Assembly: GCF_003008515.1 (NCBI RefSeq)
Contig: NZ_CP027668.1
Coordinates: forward strand, 124,001-188,000
Length of the DNA stretch: 64,000 bases
Direction of reading: 5' to 3'
Source of the DNA: Phreatobacter cathodiphilus
GTDB lineage: Bacteria; Pseudomonadota; Alphaproteobacteria; Rhizobiales; Phreatobacteraceae
The stretch's first letter is position 1. The number at the start of each line of letters is the position of its first letter. Shown here piece by piece: positions 1-8,156 of this stretch. A program made the position numbers and the translations under genes. Under the pieces are notes generated by a model. It saw only the letters and a program-made list of their open reading frames with translations. It was not told the DNA's origin and did no database searches.

Positions 1-1
1 G

Positions 2-721
<720 letters not shown>

Positions 722-783
722 ACTTGCGAATCCAGATCGTTAACAGTTCGTTTTCACAAGCCATGCGCGGAATGCAAGGCTGG

Positions 784-823
784 TTGTGCACTGCACAATC
801 TTGTAAAATCGCTGCACTGCAAC
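784..823 (+). promoter_or_regulatory. Palindrome plus repeated TGCACTGCA boxes upstream of the DUF1127 gene
   Basis: Bases 784-798 form a 15-base palindrome (TTGTGCA-C-TGCACAA). The box TGCACTGCA recurs 25 bases later, followed by ACA. From memory, the first site fits the PhaR consensus reported for Bradyrhizobium (TGCRNYGCASMA) on both strands. A LysR-type site (T-N11-A) is an alternative, since VtlR controls DUF1127 genes in Brucella and Agrobacterium. The site lies about 90 bases before the start codon at 888. Confidence 0.45.
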
Positions 824-887
824 AAAATGGTCTTGTCGAAAGGGAGGAAGCCTCGAGGTCGTCCACTCTTTCAGAGGAGAGACCACC

Positions 888-1121
888 ATGGCTACCATTG
901 CGCTCGACAAGATCGCTTCCGCCGCCCCCGCCGAGAAGGCGACGGGCAAGCGCGGCTTCTGGGGTTCCATCTACGACGCCATCGTCGAGGCCCAGGAACT
1001 GCGCGCTTCCACCTACGTCAACGGCTACCTGGCCCATCTGTCGGACGACGAGCTCGCCCGCCACGGCCTGACCCGCGACCAGATGGTCCGCCGCACCCGC
1101 AGCATGATGTCGGGCCTCTGA
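888..1121 (+). CDS. DUF1127-domain small protein
   Basis: This 77-residue protein carries a C-terminal DUF1127-type helical segment (about residues 45-75: YLAHLSDDELARHGLTRDQM), preceded by an Ala/Lys-rich N-terminus and an amphipathic helix. DUF1127 proteins are small, basic and very common in Alphaproteobacteria. A few are linked to phosphate, carbon or small-RNA regulation, but no general biochemical role is settled. The start is fixed by a strong AGAGGAG ribosome binding site eight bases upstream of the ATG. The upstream region carries a palindrome and a repeated TGCACTGCA box. A hairpin and a second, shorter basic protein gene follow, so the two may form one transcript. Confidence 0.85.
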   Translation: MATIALDKIASAAPAEKATGKRGFWGSIYDAIVEAQELRASTYVNGYLAHLSDDELARHGLTRDQMVRRTRSMMSGL

Positions 1122-1148
1122 AGGCCCCCATCCTGCGCCGCACGACTG

Positions 1149-1176
1149 GGCCGGTCCTGCACCCGCGGGACCGGCC
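1149..1176 (+). other. Strong hairpin between the two small genes
   Basis: GGCCGGTCC at 1149-1157 pairs perfectly with GGACCGGCC at 1168-1176 around a ten-base loop. No T-run follows, so it is not a typical rho-independent terminator. It could stabilise the upstream mRNA or attenuate transcription into the next small gene. Confidence 0.5.
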
Positions 1177-1211
1177 GTCGGCGTCACCCCGTACGCCCCC
1201 TGGAGGGCATC

Positions 1212-1373
1212 ATGTTTTTCGCCACCCTCGCCCGCTTCCTGAACGATGTCCGCCGCCGCCGCGCCGAGCGCCTGGCGCGCGAGGCCGAGACCCTCGTCTC
1301 CGCCGACGAGCTGCGCCGCGCCGGCGTCCTGACGACGCTTGGCGGCTCCTACACGCTGCCTTTCGCGCGCTGA
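1212..1373 (+). CDS. 53-residue basic protein, likely DUF1127-like partner
   Basis: This short reading frame encodes a 53-residue protein beginning MFFATLARFLNDVRRRRAER. It has a hydrophobic N-terminal turn, an Arg-rich amphipathic helix and a second helix ending ADELRRAGVL. This layout (aromatic residue, basic helix, then an acidic-basic DELRR segment) resembles short DUF1127-like proteins, and it follows a clear DUF1127 gene. A GGAGG ribosome binding site lies six bases before the ATG, which supports translation. The stop is immediately followed by the convergent thioesterase gene. Function is unknown; the family link is by eye. Confidence 0.6.
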   Translation: MFFATLARFLNDVRRRRAERLAREAETLVSADELRRAGVLTTLGGSYTLPFAR

Positions 1374-1389
1374 ACCCCGCGGGCCGTCC

Positions 1390-1896
1390 TCAGGACGGCT
1401 TGCGCCGGATGCCGATCACCTGACCCACGCCTTCCGGCCGCTCGCGGCCCTGGCTGGCGCGATGCCAGTCCTCCAGCCGCGCCATGATGTCGTCGGGGAA
1501 GGGCGCCGGCTTGCGCGTCGCCATGTCGATGTGGATCGAGATCGATTCCATCGTCGCCGACAGCCAGCGCTCCTCGGCGTGGATGAGCTCCATCCAGTAG
1601 TGGATGCGCTTGGCGTCGAGGTCGAGGATGCGGATGCGCGCCTGCACCGGATCGGTCAGGTGCACCTCGCGCAGGTAGCGCACGTGCATCTCCATGGCGA
1701 AGAAGCTCATGTTGCGCGTGCGCACATAGGATTCCGACAGGCCGATGCGCTCGAACAGCACGTCCAGCCCCTCGTCGAACAGCTTGACGTAGAAGGCGAC
1801 GTTCACGTGGCCGTTGTAGTCGATCATCTCCGGCCGGATCGCCATCCGCGGGGTAATCGCAAGGCCGGTGTCGGGGCAGAGGTCGAACTGGGTCAT
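1390..1896 (-). CDS. Hotdog-fold acyl-CoA thioesterase (4-hydroxybenzoyl-CoA thioesterase type)
   Basis: This 168-residue protein has the single hotdog fold of the 4-hydroxybenzoyl-CoA thioesterase / YbgC group, whose members hydrolyse acyl-CoA thioesters in the cytoplasm. The N-terminal catalytic motif is seen as DYNGHVN (about residues 26-32), followed by FYVKLFDEGLD at the start of the long hotdog helix. RYLREVHLTDPVQARIRILD matches the central strands. The length is usual for the family. The gene converges on the small DUF1127-like gene and is divergent from the FAD oxidase gene at 2084. The substrate cannot be named; similar proteins occur beside carnitine or betaine catabolism genes, but nothing here supports that. 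Confidence 0.85.
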   Translation of the reverse strand: MTQFDLCPDTGLAITPRMAIRPEMIDYNGHVNVAFYVKLFDEGLDVLFERIGLSESYVRTRNMSFFAMEMHVRYLREVHLTDPVQARIRILDLDAKRIHYWMELIHAEERWLSATMESISIHIDMATRKPAPFPDDIMARLEDWHRASQGRERPEGVGQVIGIRRKPS

Positions 1897-2083
1897 GCCT
1901 CCGGCTTAGCCGATGGCGGCTGGCTCCGGCAATCGCCCGGGCGGGGGAGGGGCATGTACTCCAGCTGGCGATGACACGGACCGCCCGCGCGATCCTGCCT
2001 TCGTTCCCCGGCCCTTGTGCCTGCGCCGCGCCAGCCCCTAAGGTCCGCTCCCGCTCCACCCTTGGGGCGACCGAGGACCCGCC

Positions 2084-3484
2084 ATGCCCGCCACCCGCAC
2101 CCGCCCGAGCCCGGAGACCGTCGCCGCCGTCGTCGCCGAGCTCCAGTCCCTGTTCGGCAACCGGGCGGTCACCTCCCAGGCGGTGCGCCAGCAGCACGCC
2201 CACACCCTCACCTGGATCGAGAACCAGCCGCCCGACGTCGTCGTCTTCGCCGAGTCGACCGAGGACTGCGTCGCGGTCATGAAGGTCGCCGCCGCCCACG
2301 ACGTGCCGGTCATCCCCTTCGGCACGGGGTCCTCGCTCGAGGGCCACGTCAACGCGCCCTTCGGCGGCATCTCCCTCGACACCTCGCTGATGAAGCGCAT
2401 CATCGCCGTCCACGCCGAAGACCTCGACGTGGTGGTCGAGCCCGGCGTCACCCGCAAGCAGCTCAACGAGTATCTGCGCGACATGGGGCTGTTCTTCCCC
2501 ATCGATCCCGGCGCCGACGCCTCCATCGGCGGCATGGCGGCGACGCGGGCCTCGGGCACCAACGCGGTGCGCTACGGCACGATGAAGGACAACGTCATCG
2601 CCCTCGAAGTGGTGCTGCCGAACGGCGAAGTGATCGACACCGCCCGCCGGGCCCGCAAAACCTCGGCCGGCTACGACCTCACCCGCCTCTTCGTCGGCTC
2701 CGAGGGCACGCTCGGCGTCATCACCAGGATCACGCTGAAGCTGCACGGCATCCCCGAGGCGATCTCGGCCGCCACCTGCACCTTTCCGACCGTCAAGGAC
2801 GCCGCCGACGCCACCATCGTCGCCATCCAGACCGGCATCCCCATGGCCCGCATCGAGCTCCTCGACGAGGTGCAGGTCGGCGCGGTCAACGCCTATTCGA
2901 AACTCTCGCTGCCCGAGAAGCCGCTGCTGCTGCTGGAATTCCACGGCACCGAAGCCGGCGTCGCCGAACAGGTCGAGCGTTTCCGCGCCATCGCCGACGA
3001 TTACGGCGCCGGCGACTTCCAGTGGGCCGCCAAAGCCGAGGACCGCACGCGGCTCTGGCAGGCCCGCCACGACGCCTACTGGGCGGCCATGGCGCTCAGG
3101 CCCGGCTGGAAGGGCCAGTCCTCCGACGTCTGCGTGCCCATCTCGCGGCTCGCCGAGTGCATCGACGCCACCAAGAAGGACATCGAGGCGAGCGGCCTCA
3201 TCGCGCCCATCGTTGGCCATGTCGGCGACGGCAATTTCCACGTCCTGCCGCTGATGGACGAGAACGATCCCGCGAGCGTCGCGGCCTGCAAGGCCTTCAT
3301 GGGCCGCATCGTCGAGAGGGCGCTGGCCATGGAGGGCACCTGCACCGGCGAGCACGGGGTGGGGCAGGGCAAGATGAAATATCTCGCCGCCGAGCACGGC
3401 GACGCCGCCCTCGCGCTCATGGCCTCGCTGAAACAGGCCGTCGACCCCCGCGGCCTGATGAACCCCGGCAAAATGGCGGGATGA
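2084..3484 (+). CDS. FAD-linked oxidase, D-lactate dehydrogenase (cytochrome) / glycolate oxidase GlcD type
   Basis: This 466-residue flavoprotein oxidises a D-2-hydroxy acid, probably D-lactate, and passes electrons to the respiratory chain. The N-terminal PCMH-type FAD domain contains VIPFGTGSSLEGH (about residues 76-88) and the DPGADASIGGMAATRASGTN stretch that cradles the isoalloxazine ring. The C-terminal FAD-oxidase domain has GHVGDGNFH, a His motif near the active site, and ends with EHGVGQGK and DPRGLMNPGKM, both typical of the LDHD/GlcD family. It is full length. The convergent small GNAT gene begins five bases after its stop. The exact hydroxy acid is uncertain. Confidence 0.9.
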   Translation: MPATRTRPSPETVAAVVAELQSLFGNRAVTSQAVRQQHAHTLTWIENQPPDVVVFAESTEDCVAVMKVAAAHDVPVIPFGTGSSLEGHVNAPFGGISLDTSLMKRIIAVHAEDLDVVVEPGVTRKQLNEYLRDMGLFFPIDPGADASIGGMAATRASGTNAVRYGTMKDNVIALEVVLPNGEVIDTARRARKTSAGYDLTRLFVGSEGTLGVITRITLKLHGIPEAISAATCTFPTVKDAADATIVAIQTGIPMARIELLDEVQVGAVNAYSKLSLPEKPLLLLEFHGTEAGVAEQVERFRAIADDYGAGDFQWAAKAEDRTRLWQARHDAYWAAMALRPGWKGQSSDVCVPISRLAECIDATKKDIEASGLIAPIVGHVGDGNFHVLPLMDENDPASVAACKAFMGRIVERALAMEGTCTGEHGVGQGKMKYLAAEHGDAALALMASLKQAVDPRGLMNPGKMAG

Positions 3485-3489
3485 CGGGC

Positions 3490-3747
3490 TCAGCCGCCGT
3501 GCCGGCGCAGCCAGCTCGCCGCATAGCCGCAGCGGGGCACGATGGAGAGGCTCTCGGCCTTGGCCGCGTCGACGACCTTCTCCATCAGGCGCCCGGCCGC
3601 ACCGGTGCCGCGCAGCGCCGGCTCGGCCTCCACATGGTCGATGACGAGGCTGCCGCCCTGGCGGCGGTAGATCGCGAAGGCCTGGCGGCCGCCGACGTCG
3701 AGCTCGAACCGGCCGGCGGCAGCGTTGTCCCGGAACATGTCTGTCAT
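3490..3747 (-). CDS. Small GNAT-family N-acetyltransferase (COG2388 / YidJ-like)
   Basis: This 85-residue protein belongs to the compact GNAT group typified by YidJ/COG2388, thought to be acetyl-CoA-dependent N-acetyltransferases of unknown substrate. It shows the shortened fold: a strand with FAIYRRQGGSLVIDHVE, the acetyl-CoA binding turn ALRGTGAAGRLMEKVV (about residues 44-59), and the terminal PRCGYAASWLRRH characteristic of the family. The length is normal for this group. It lies tail to tail with the FAD oxidase gene. Its start is 165 bases from the start of the divergent secreted-protein gene at 3912, so the two may share a promoter region. Confidence 0.85.
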   Translation of the reverse strand: MTDMFRDNAAAGRFELDVGGRQAFAIYRRQGGSLVIDHVEAEPALRGTGAAGRLMEKVVDAAKAESLSIVPRCGYAASWLRRHGG

Positions 3748-3911
3748 CGCGCAATCTCCCTATCGACCGACTTTACCGCCATATGGGGGCGGCAGCGCCG
3801 GCGGCCACCACCCCTCTGCAAGTCTGGCCTGCGGGAACCCGCGATGCGGGGATCGCCGCCGGCCTTCCTCCTGCGACGACCTGGCGGCTTGCCTGCGGCC
3901 GGTGCGACACC

Positions 3912-4529
3912 ATGTTCTCGCCCATGACGTGGAAAGCGGTCGTCCTTGTCCTTCTGGCCGGCCTCGGCTCGTCGCCGGTGGCGGCGGCTTCCGAGCCGGC
4001 CCTGCCCGATGCACTCAGGCGTTGCGCCGGCATTGCCGTCGAGGCGGAGAGGCTTACCTGTTTCGACCGTCTCGCCGCCGCCCTCAATGCCCCGGACGAA
4101 CCGGGCACGGCCAGCATCGGCCGCTGGCTGGTGACCACCGGAAGCGACTCCTCCGGCCGCACGATCGTCGCCGACCAGCGGCCGCTGGAGCCCTGGGGCG
4201 AGGAAGGCATCGTCCTGGAGATCACGTGCCGCAACGACCGCGTCTCTCTGGCGGTCGGCCGCGACAGCCCGGTCATGGGAGCGGCCAGCGTCTTCGTCAC
4301 CCTGCGCATCAACGACCGCCTCGCCCCCGGCGACATCTGGCAGGGCTCGCGCGACCTGCAGCAGGCGATCTATCCCGGCGACGTGCGCGAGTTCCTGACG
4401 CGGCTGCCGGCCACCGGCACCCTCGCCATCCGTCTGGAAGGGTCGCGACGCTGGCGCTTCGAGGGCACCTACCGGCTCGACGGCATCGACACGATCCGCC
4501 GCCGGATGCTGGCGGCCTGCTCGCGCTGA
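3912..4529 (+). CDS. Secreted TagO/VasI-like protein
   Basis: This protein of about 205 residues begins with a signal peptide (MTWKAVVLVLLAGLGSSPVA, cleaved after about residue 25). The mature N-terminus has the Cys pair motif LRRCAGIAVEAERLTCFDRL that is typical of VasI/TagO proteins associated with type VI secretion and of related orphan periplasmic proteins. The rest is beta-rich (GEEGIVLEITCRNDRVSLAV, VFVTLRIND) with a C-terminal helix ending CSR. No type VI genes lie in the window, so the name is family-level only. I chose the ATG at 3912; one at 3924 is equally possible. The frame is open further upstream but lacks any recognisable start signal. Confidence 0.65.
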   Translation: MFSPMTWKAVVLVLLAGLGSSPVAAASEPALPDALRRCAGIAVEAERLTCFDRLAAALNAPDEPGTASIGRWLVTTGSDSSGRTIVADQRPLEPWGEEGIVLEITCRNDRVSLAVGRDSPVMGAASVFVTLRINDRLAPGDIWQGSRDLQQAIYPGDVREFLTRLPATGTLAIRLEGSRRWRFEGTYRLDGIDTIRRRMLAACSR

Positions 4530-4536
4530 GGCGGCG

Positions 4537-4854
4537 CTAGAAGGCGCAGCCGAAGGGTTCGAGGCCCCGGCGCATCTGCTCGCCCTGGGTGCGGCAGATT
4601 GCTTCGAGCTGCTGGCGCGTCTGCGGATCCTGCGCCAGGGACCGCCAGGTGGTGCGCAGTTGCGCCACCTGCTGGGAGAAGGTGACGCGATGGGTCGCCG
4701 GCACCTTGGTCGTCACGCAGACCTCGTAGCTGGTGATGAAGCGATCGCATTCCGGAATGCCGATCTCCTGGGCCAGGGCCGTGCCGCCGCCGGCGTGGAG
4801 CCCGATGGCCAGGGCCATCGCGACGGCGGATGTCCGGATGAAAGTCATGCGCAT
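4537..4854 (-). CDS. Secreted four-cysteine protein of unknown function
   Basis: This 105-residue protein has a clear Sec signal peptide (hydrophobic stretch AVAMALAIGLHAGG, likely cleavage after TALAQ near residue 29). The mature domain is helical, about 76 residues, with four cysteines (36, 46, 87, 103). The spacing fits two disulfides that clamp a helical hairpin. It is convergent with the TagO-like gene, seven bases from its stop, and divergent from the TRAP binding-protein operon. I do not recognise a named family; similar short secreted proteins are widespread in Hyphomicrobiales. It is probably a real gene given the signal peptide and the paired cysteines. Confidence 0.65.
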   Translation of the reverse strand: MRMTFIRTSAVAMALAIGLHAGGGTALAQEIGIPECDRFITSYEVCVTTKVPATHRVTFSQQVAQLRTTWRSLAQDPQTRQQLEAICRTQGEQMRRGLEPFGCAF

Positions 4855-5115
4855 GCCTCCAGCAGCCGCCGACGCGGCGTGGGCGCCGGCCGTCCCCGGC
4901 CGCGCCCCTCATTGCGGTGAAGGTCGCCGCCGGCGGTTTCGGCGCGATGTCGCCGCGTCCGGCGTCGCGGCGAGGGCGGCGAGCCGCGGCGACACGGAAA
5001 TGAAACATTGAGGGCCTCCTCAACCGGCCCGGAGCGGCCATGGCGGCATCGGCGGGTTCGTGGCATGATTTTTCGCGAAGGGCGGGGCAACGCCTGGAAT
5101 GGGCAGGGGCGGGCG

Positions 5116-6117
5116 ATGGGCGGCTGGTGGAGCATCGTTGCGGTCAGGGCGCCGGCCCTCGCGGTGGGGGCGCTGCTGGCGCTCGCCGCTTTCGCCCCTG
5201 GCCTCGCCGCCCGGGAGTTCCGCGTCGCCGACACCCAGCCGCCCGATTACCCGACGGTCACGGCGCTGGAGCTAATGGGCCGGCTCATCGCCGAGCGCAC
5301 GGGCGGGCGCCATCGCCTGCGCATCTTCCACTCGCGCCAGCTCGGCGAGGAGAAGGAGACGATCGAGCAGACCCGAATCGGCGCCATCGACATCAACCGC
5401 ACCAATGTCGCCCCGCTGGCGAGCTTCATTCCCGAGGCCAACATCCTCGCCTTGCCCTTCCTCTTCCGCTCGGTCGATCATCTCCACGCGGTGCTCGACG
5501 GGCCGGTCGGCGAGGACATCCTGGCGAGCTTCGAGCGCTACGGCCTCGTCGGCCTCGCCTTCTACGATTCCGGCGCCCGCTCCATCTACAATTCCGCCCG
5601 GCCCATCCGCCGGATCGAGGACCTGAAGGGCCTGCGCATCCGCGTCCAGCAGTCGGAGATGATGGTGGAGATGATGCGGGCGCTGGGCGCCGAGCCGGTG
5701 GCGCTGCCCTACGGCCAGGTCAACGTCAGCCTCGTCACCGGGCTGATCCACGGCGCCGAGAACAACTGGCCATCCTACGTCACCACCGACCATTACCAGG
5801 CGGCGCGCCACATCACCCTCACCGAGCACACCATGAGCCCCGAGGTCCTGGTGGTCTCGCGCAAGGCCTGGGACGAGCTGACCACCGCCGACCGCGACAT
5901 CTTCCGTGCCGCCGCCCGCGAATCCGCCCGCGCCATGCGCGAGCAGTGGCTGAAGCTCGAACAGACCTCGCGGCGCCAGGCCGAAGCGGCGGGCGTCACC
6001 GTCGTCACCCTCGAGGACCGCAGCGGCTTCGAGGAGGCGGTGCGGCCCATCGTCGAGCGCTTCGCCGCCGATCCCCCGCTCGCGGCGCTGGTGACGCGCA
6101 TCCGCCAGGCCCGCTGA
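5116..6117 (+). CDS. TRAP-type (DctP-like) periplasmic binding protein heading a two-component operon
   Basis: This 333-residue DctP-family solute-binding protein starts with a signal peptide (about residues 1-32, APALAVGALLALAAFAPGLAA). The fold follows the family: EFRVADTQPPDYPTV at the first strand, ELMGRLIAERTGGR, RQLGEEKETIEQTRIGAIDI, the hinge region and DLKGLRIRVQQSE, where the conserved Arg that binds substrate carboxylates sits. No TRAP permease genes are near. Instead the stop codon overlaps the start of a sensor kinase (TGATG). That suggests the protein acts as a ligand sensor for the kinase, much as TorT does for TorS, although dual use with a distant permease is possible. The start at 5116 was chosen for the signal peptide; 5065 is an alternative. 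Confidence 0.85.
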   Translation: MGGWWSIVAVRAPALAVGALLALAAFAPGLAAREFRVADTQPPDYPTVTALELMGRLIAERTGGRHRLRIFHSRQLGEEKETIEQTRIGAIDINRTNVAPLASFIPEANILALPFLFRSVDHLHAVLDGPVGEDILASFERYGLVGLAFYDSGARSIYNSARPIRRIEDLKGLRIRVQQSEMMVEMMRALGAEPVALPYGQVNVSLVTGLIHGAENNWPSYVTTDHYQAARHITLTEHTMSPEVLVVSRKAWDELTTADRDIFRAAARESARAMREQWLKLEQTSRRQAEAAGVTVVTLEDRSGFEEAVRPIVERFAADPPLAALVTRIRQAR

Positions 6118-8156
6118 TGGATGCGACCACGGCACGCAGGGTGATGGTCCGGCCGGCGCTGCGCACCATTCGCGGCAGGCTCGACTGGGTGTCCGAACAG
6201 TTCCGGCGCATTCCCGTGCGCTGGCGCATCGTCACCGTCGTCATCCTGAACCTCGCCTTCATCACCCTGCTGATGCTGCTGATCGCCTCCGGCGCGCGGG
6301 CCATCCGCTCCGCCTGGGCAGACCTTCAGGAGGCCCGCCGCATCGACCGGCTCCTCGCCTCCATCGAGAACGACGCCGGGCGGCTCCAGACCCTCATCCA
6401 CCGCTATTTCGCCCTGCCCAACGAGATGGTGCTGAACGAGATCGAACAGCGCCGGAAGGCGCTCCTCGCCAAGCTCGCCATCGAGCAGGAGATCGACCTC
6501 GCGCTGCAGAATCCGGCGCGCTCCGTCACCAGCGTCACCGAGCGCTTCATGCTCGGCTTCGACGAGCTGCGCAGCGTCCGCGAGACCATCTCGTCGATCT
6601 ACGAGAACGAGATCCGCAAGCCGGCGAGCGAACTCTCCCAGCTCTATGCCGTGGTCGAGACCGCCATGGCCGACCGCTCGGCCCTCGTCGGCCCTTCGCT
6701 CGGCAAGTCGCGCGAGGCCTTCTCCGTCTTCCTCGTCGCCATCAACGACTATTACCTGACCCAGTCGGTGCAGGCGCAGCGCGAGGCCTCCCGCTCCATT
6801 GAGGTCATCCAGCAGACCGCCCCCGTCATGGTCGATCTCGCCCAGACCGAATTCCAGCGCGCCGCGCTGACGGCCCTCGCAGAACGCACCAACGCGCTGC
6901 GGGCCGGCTTCGGCCGCATGATCCAGGTCCTCGGCATGCAGAACCGGCTCCTCCAGGTGGAGATCGACGGCAATCAGGCGGTGATGGCCACCGTCATCCA
7001 GGAGGTCGCCGAGCGCGTCCGCGCCAAGGAGGACGCGGCGCAGGAACGGCTCGACCAGACGCTCCGGATCGTCTTCGTCCAGGCGGCGGGCATCGCCGGC
7101 ATCTTCCTCGTCATCGCCGCCGTCATCTGGACCCTCATCGCCAGGTCGATCCGCGTTCCCCTCGACGACCTCGCCGGCAGCATGAACGCCATCGTCGCCG
7201 GCGACCTGGACCGCCCGCCCTCCGGCCTCACAGCCACCGATGACATCGGCCGCATGGCCCGCGCCGTGGAGGTGTTCCGCCAGAACGCCATCGAGAAGCA
7301 GCGGGCCGAACAGGACCTCGTCGCCGCCAAGGACCGCGCCGAGACGGCGCTCCATCACCTCCGAGACACCCAGCAGAGCCTGGTGGAAGCGGAGAAGCTC
7401 GCCGCCCTCGGCGGTCTCGTCGCCGGCGTCGCCCACGAGGTCAACAACCCCATCGGCATCTCGCTCACCGTCGCCTCCACCCTGTCGCGGCGCATCGACG
7501 AGTTCGCCGCCGACGTCGAGCGCGGCGAGCTGCGCCGCTCCCGCCTCGCCGACTTCGTCCAGGGCAGCCGCGAGGCGGCGAGCCAGCTCTCGCTCAACCT
7601 GCAGCGCGCCGGCGAGATGGTGCAGGCCTTCAAGCAGGTCGCCGTCGACCGCAGCCATGCCGACCGCCGCAGCTTCAATCTCGCCGAGGCCACCGACCAG
7701 ATCGTCGCCAGCCTCCGCCCGACGCTGCGCCGCTCCCCGGTGAAGCTCGCGGTGGACGTGCCGCCCGACATCGTTCTCGACAGCTATCCCGGCCCCTACG
7801 GCCAGGTCGTGACCAACCTCTTCATCAACGCCCTGACCCACGCCTTTCCCGAGGGGCGCTCCGGCACCTTCTCCATCGCCGCCGCGGCCGAGGGTGATCA
7901 GGTGGTGATGACCTTCCGCGACGACGGTGTCGGCATGAACGCCGAGGTGCAGCGCCAGGCCTACGATCCCTTCTTCACCACCCGCCGCGGCGAGGGCGGC
8001 ACCGGGCTCGGTCTGAATATCGTCTTCAACATCGTGACACGGCGCCTTGGCGGGCGTATCTCGCTGTCGTCGACGCCGGGCGTCGGCACCACCTTCCGCA
8101 TCGTCCTGCCGCTCAACGCGCCGCAGGAGCCCGGCGACCGGCAGGAACCCGCATGA
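6117..8156 (+). CDS. Membrane sensor histidine kinase with large periplasmic domain, HAMP, HisKA, HATPase
   Basis: This 679-residue sensor kinase has a first membrane segment at about 38-60, an all-helical periplasmic domain of about 260 residues (TorS/NIT-like in length), and a second membrane segment at about 319-342. HAMP (343-395), a coiled coil, HisKA with the phospho-acceptor His440 (in GVAHEVNNP) and a HATPase domain with DDGVGMN and GTGLGLNIV follow. The start codon overlaps the stop of the binding-protein gene by one base. The 3' end overlaps the next gene by four, so all are one translationally coupled operon. The helical periplasmic domain is the expected docking site for the loaded binding protein. 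No receiver domain is attached; the receiver is in the next protein. Confidence 0.92.
   Translation: MDATTARRVMVRPALRTIRGRLDWVSEQFRRIPVRWRIVTVVILNLAFITLLMLLIASGARAIRSAWADLQEARRIDRLLASIENDAGRLQTLIHRYFALPNEMVLNEIEQRRKALLAKLAIEQEIDLALQNPARSVTSVTERFMLGFDELRSVRETISSIYENEIRKPASELSQLYAVVETAMADRSALVGPSLGKSREAFSVFLVAINDYYLTQSVQAQREASRSIEVIQQTAPVMVDLAQTEFQRAALTALAERTNALRAGFGRMIQVLGMQNRLLQVEIDGNQAVMATVIQEVAERVRAKEDAAQERLDQTLRIVFVQAAGIAGIFLVIAAVIWTLIARSIRVPLDDLAGSMNAIVAGDLDRPPSGLTATDDIGRMARAVEVFRQNAIEKQRAEQDLVAAKDRAETALHHLRDTQQSLVEAEKLAALGGLVAGVAHEVNNPIGISLTVASTLSRRIDEFAADVERGELRRSRLADFVQGSREAASQLSLNLQRAGEMVQAFKQVAVDRSHADRRSFNLAEATDQIVASLRPTLRRSPVKLAVDVPPDIVLDSYPGPYGQVVTNLFINALTHAFPEGRSGTFSIAAAAEGDQVVMTFRDDGVGMNAEVQRQAYDPFFTTRRGEGGTGLGLNIVFNIVTRRLGGRISLSSTPGVGTTFRIVLPLNAPQEPGDRQEPA

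Noticed and set aside
1149..1176. Hairpin called as a rho-independent terminator
   Set aside because: A 9-bp stem is present but no T-run follows on either strand.
1349..3754. An 801-codon open frame on the minus strand
   Set aside because: It lies opposite the FAD oxidase gene and across the thioesterase gene in a different frame. No domain is visible and its composition is that of a shadow frame.
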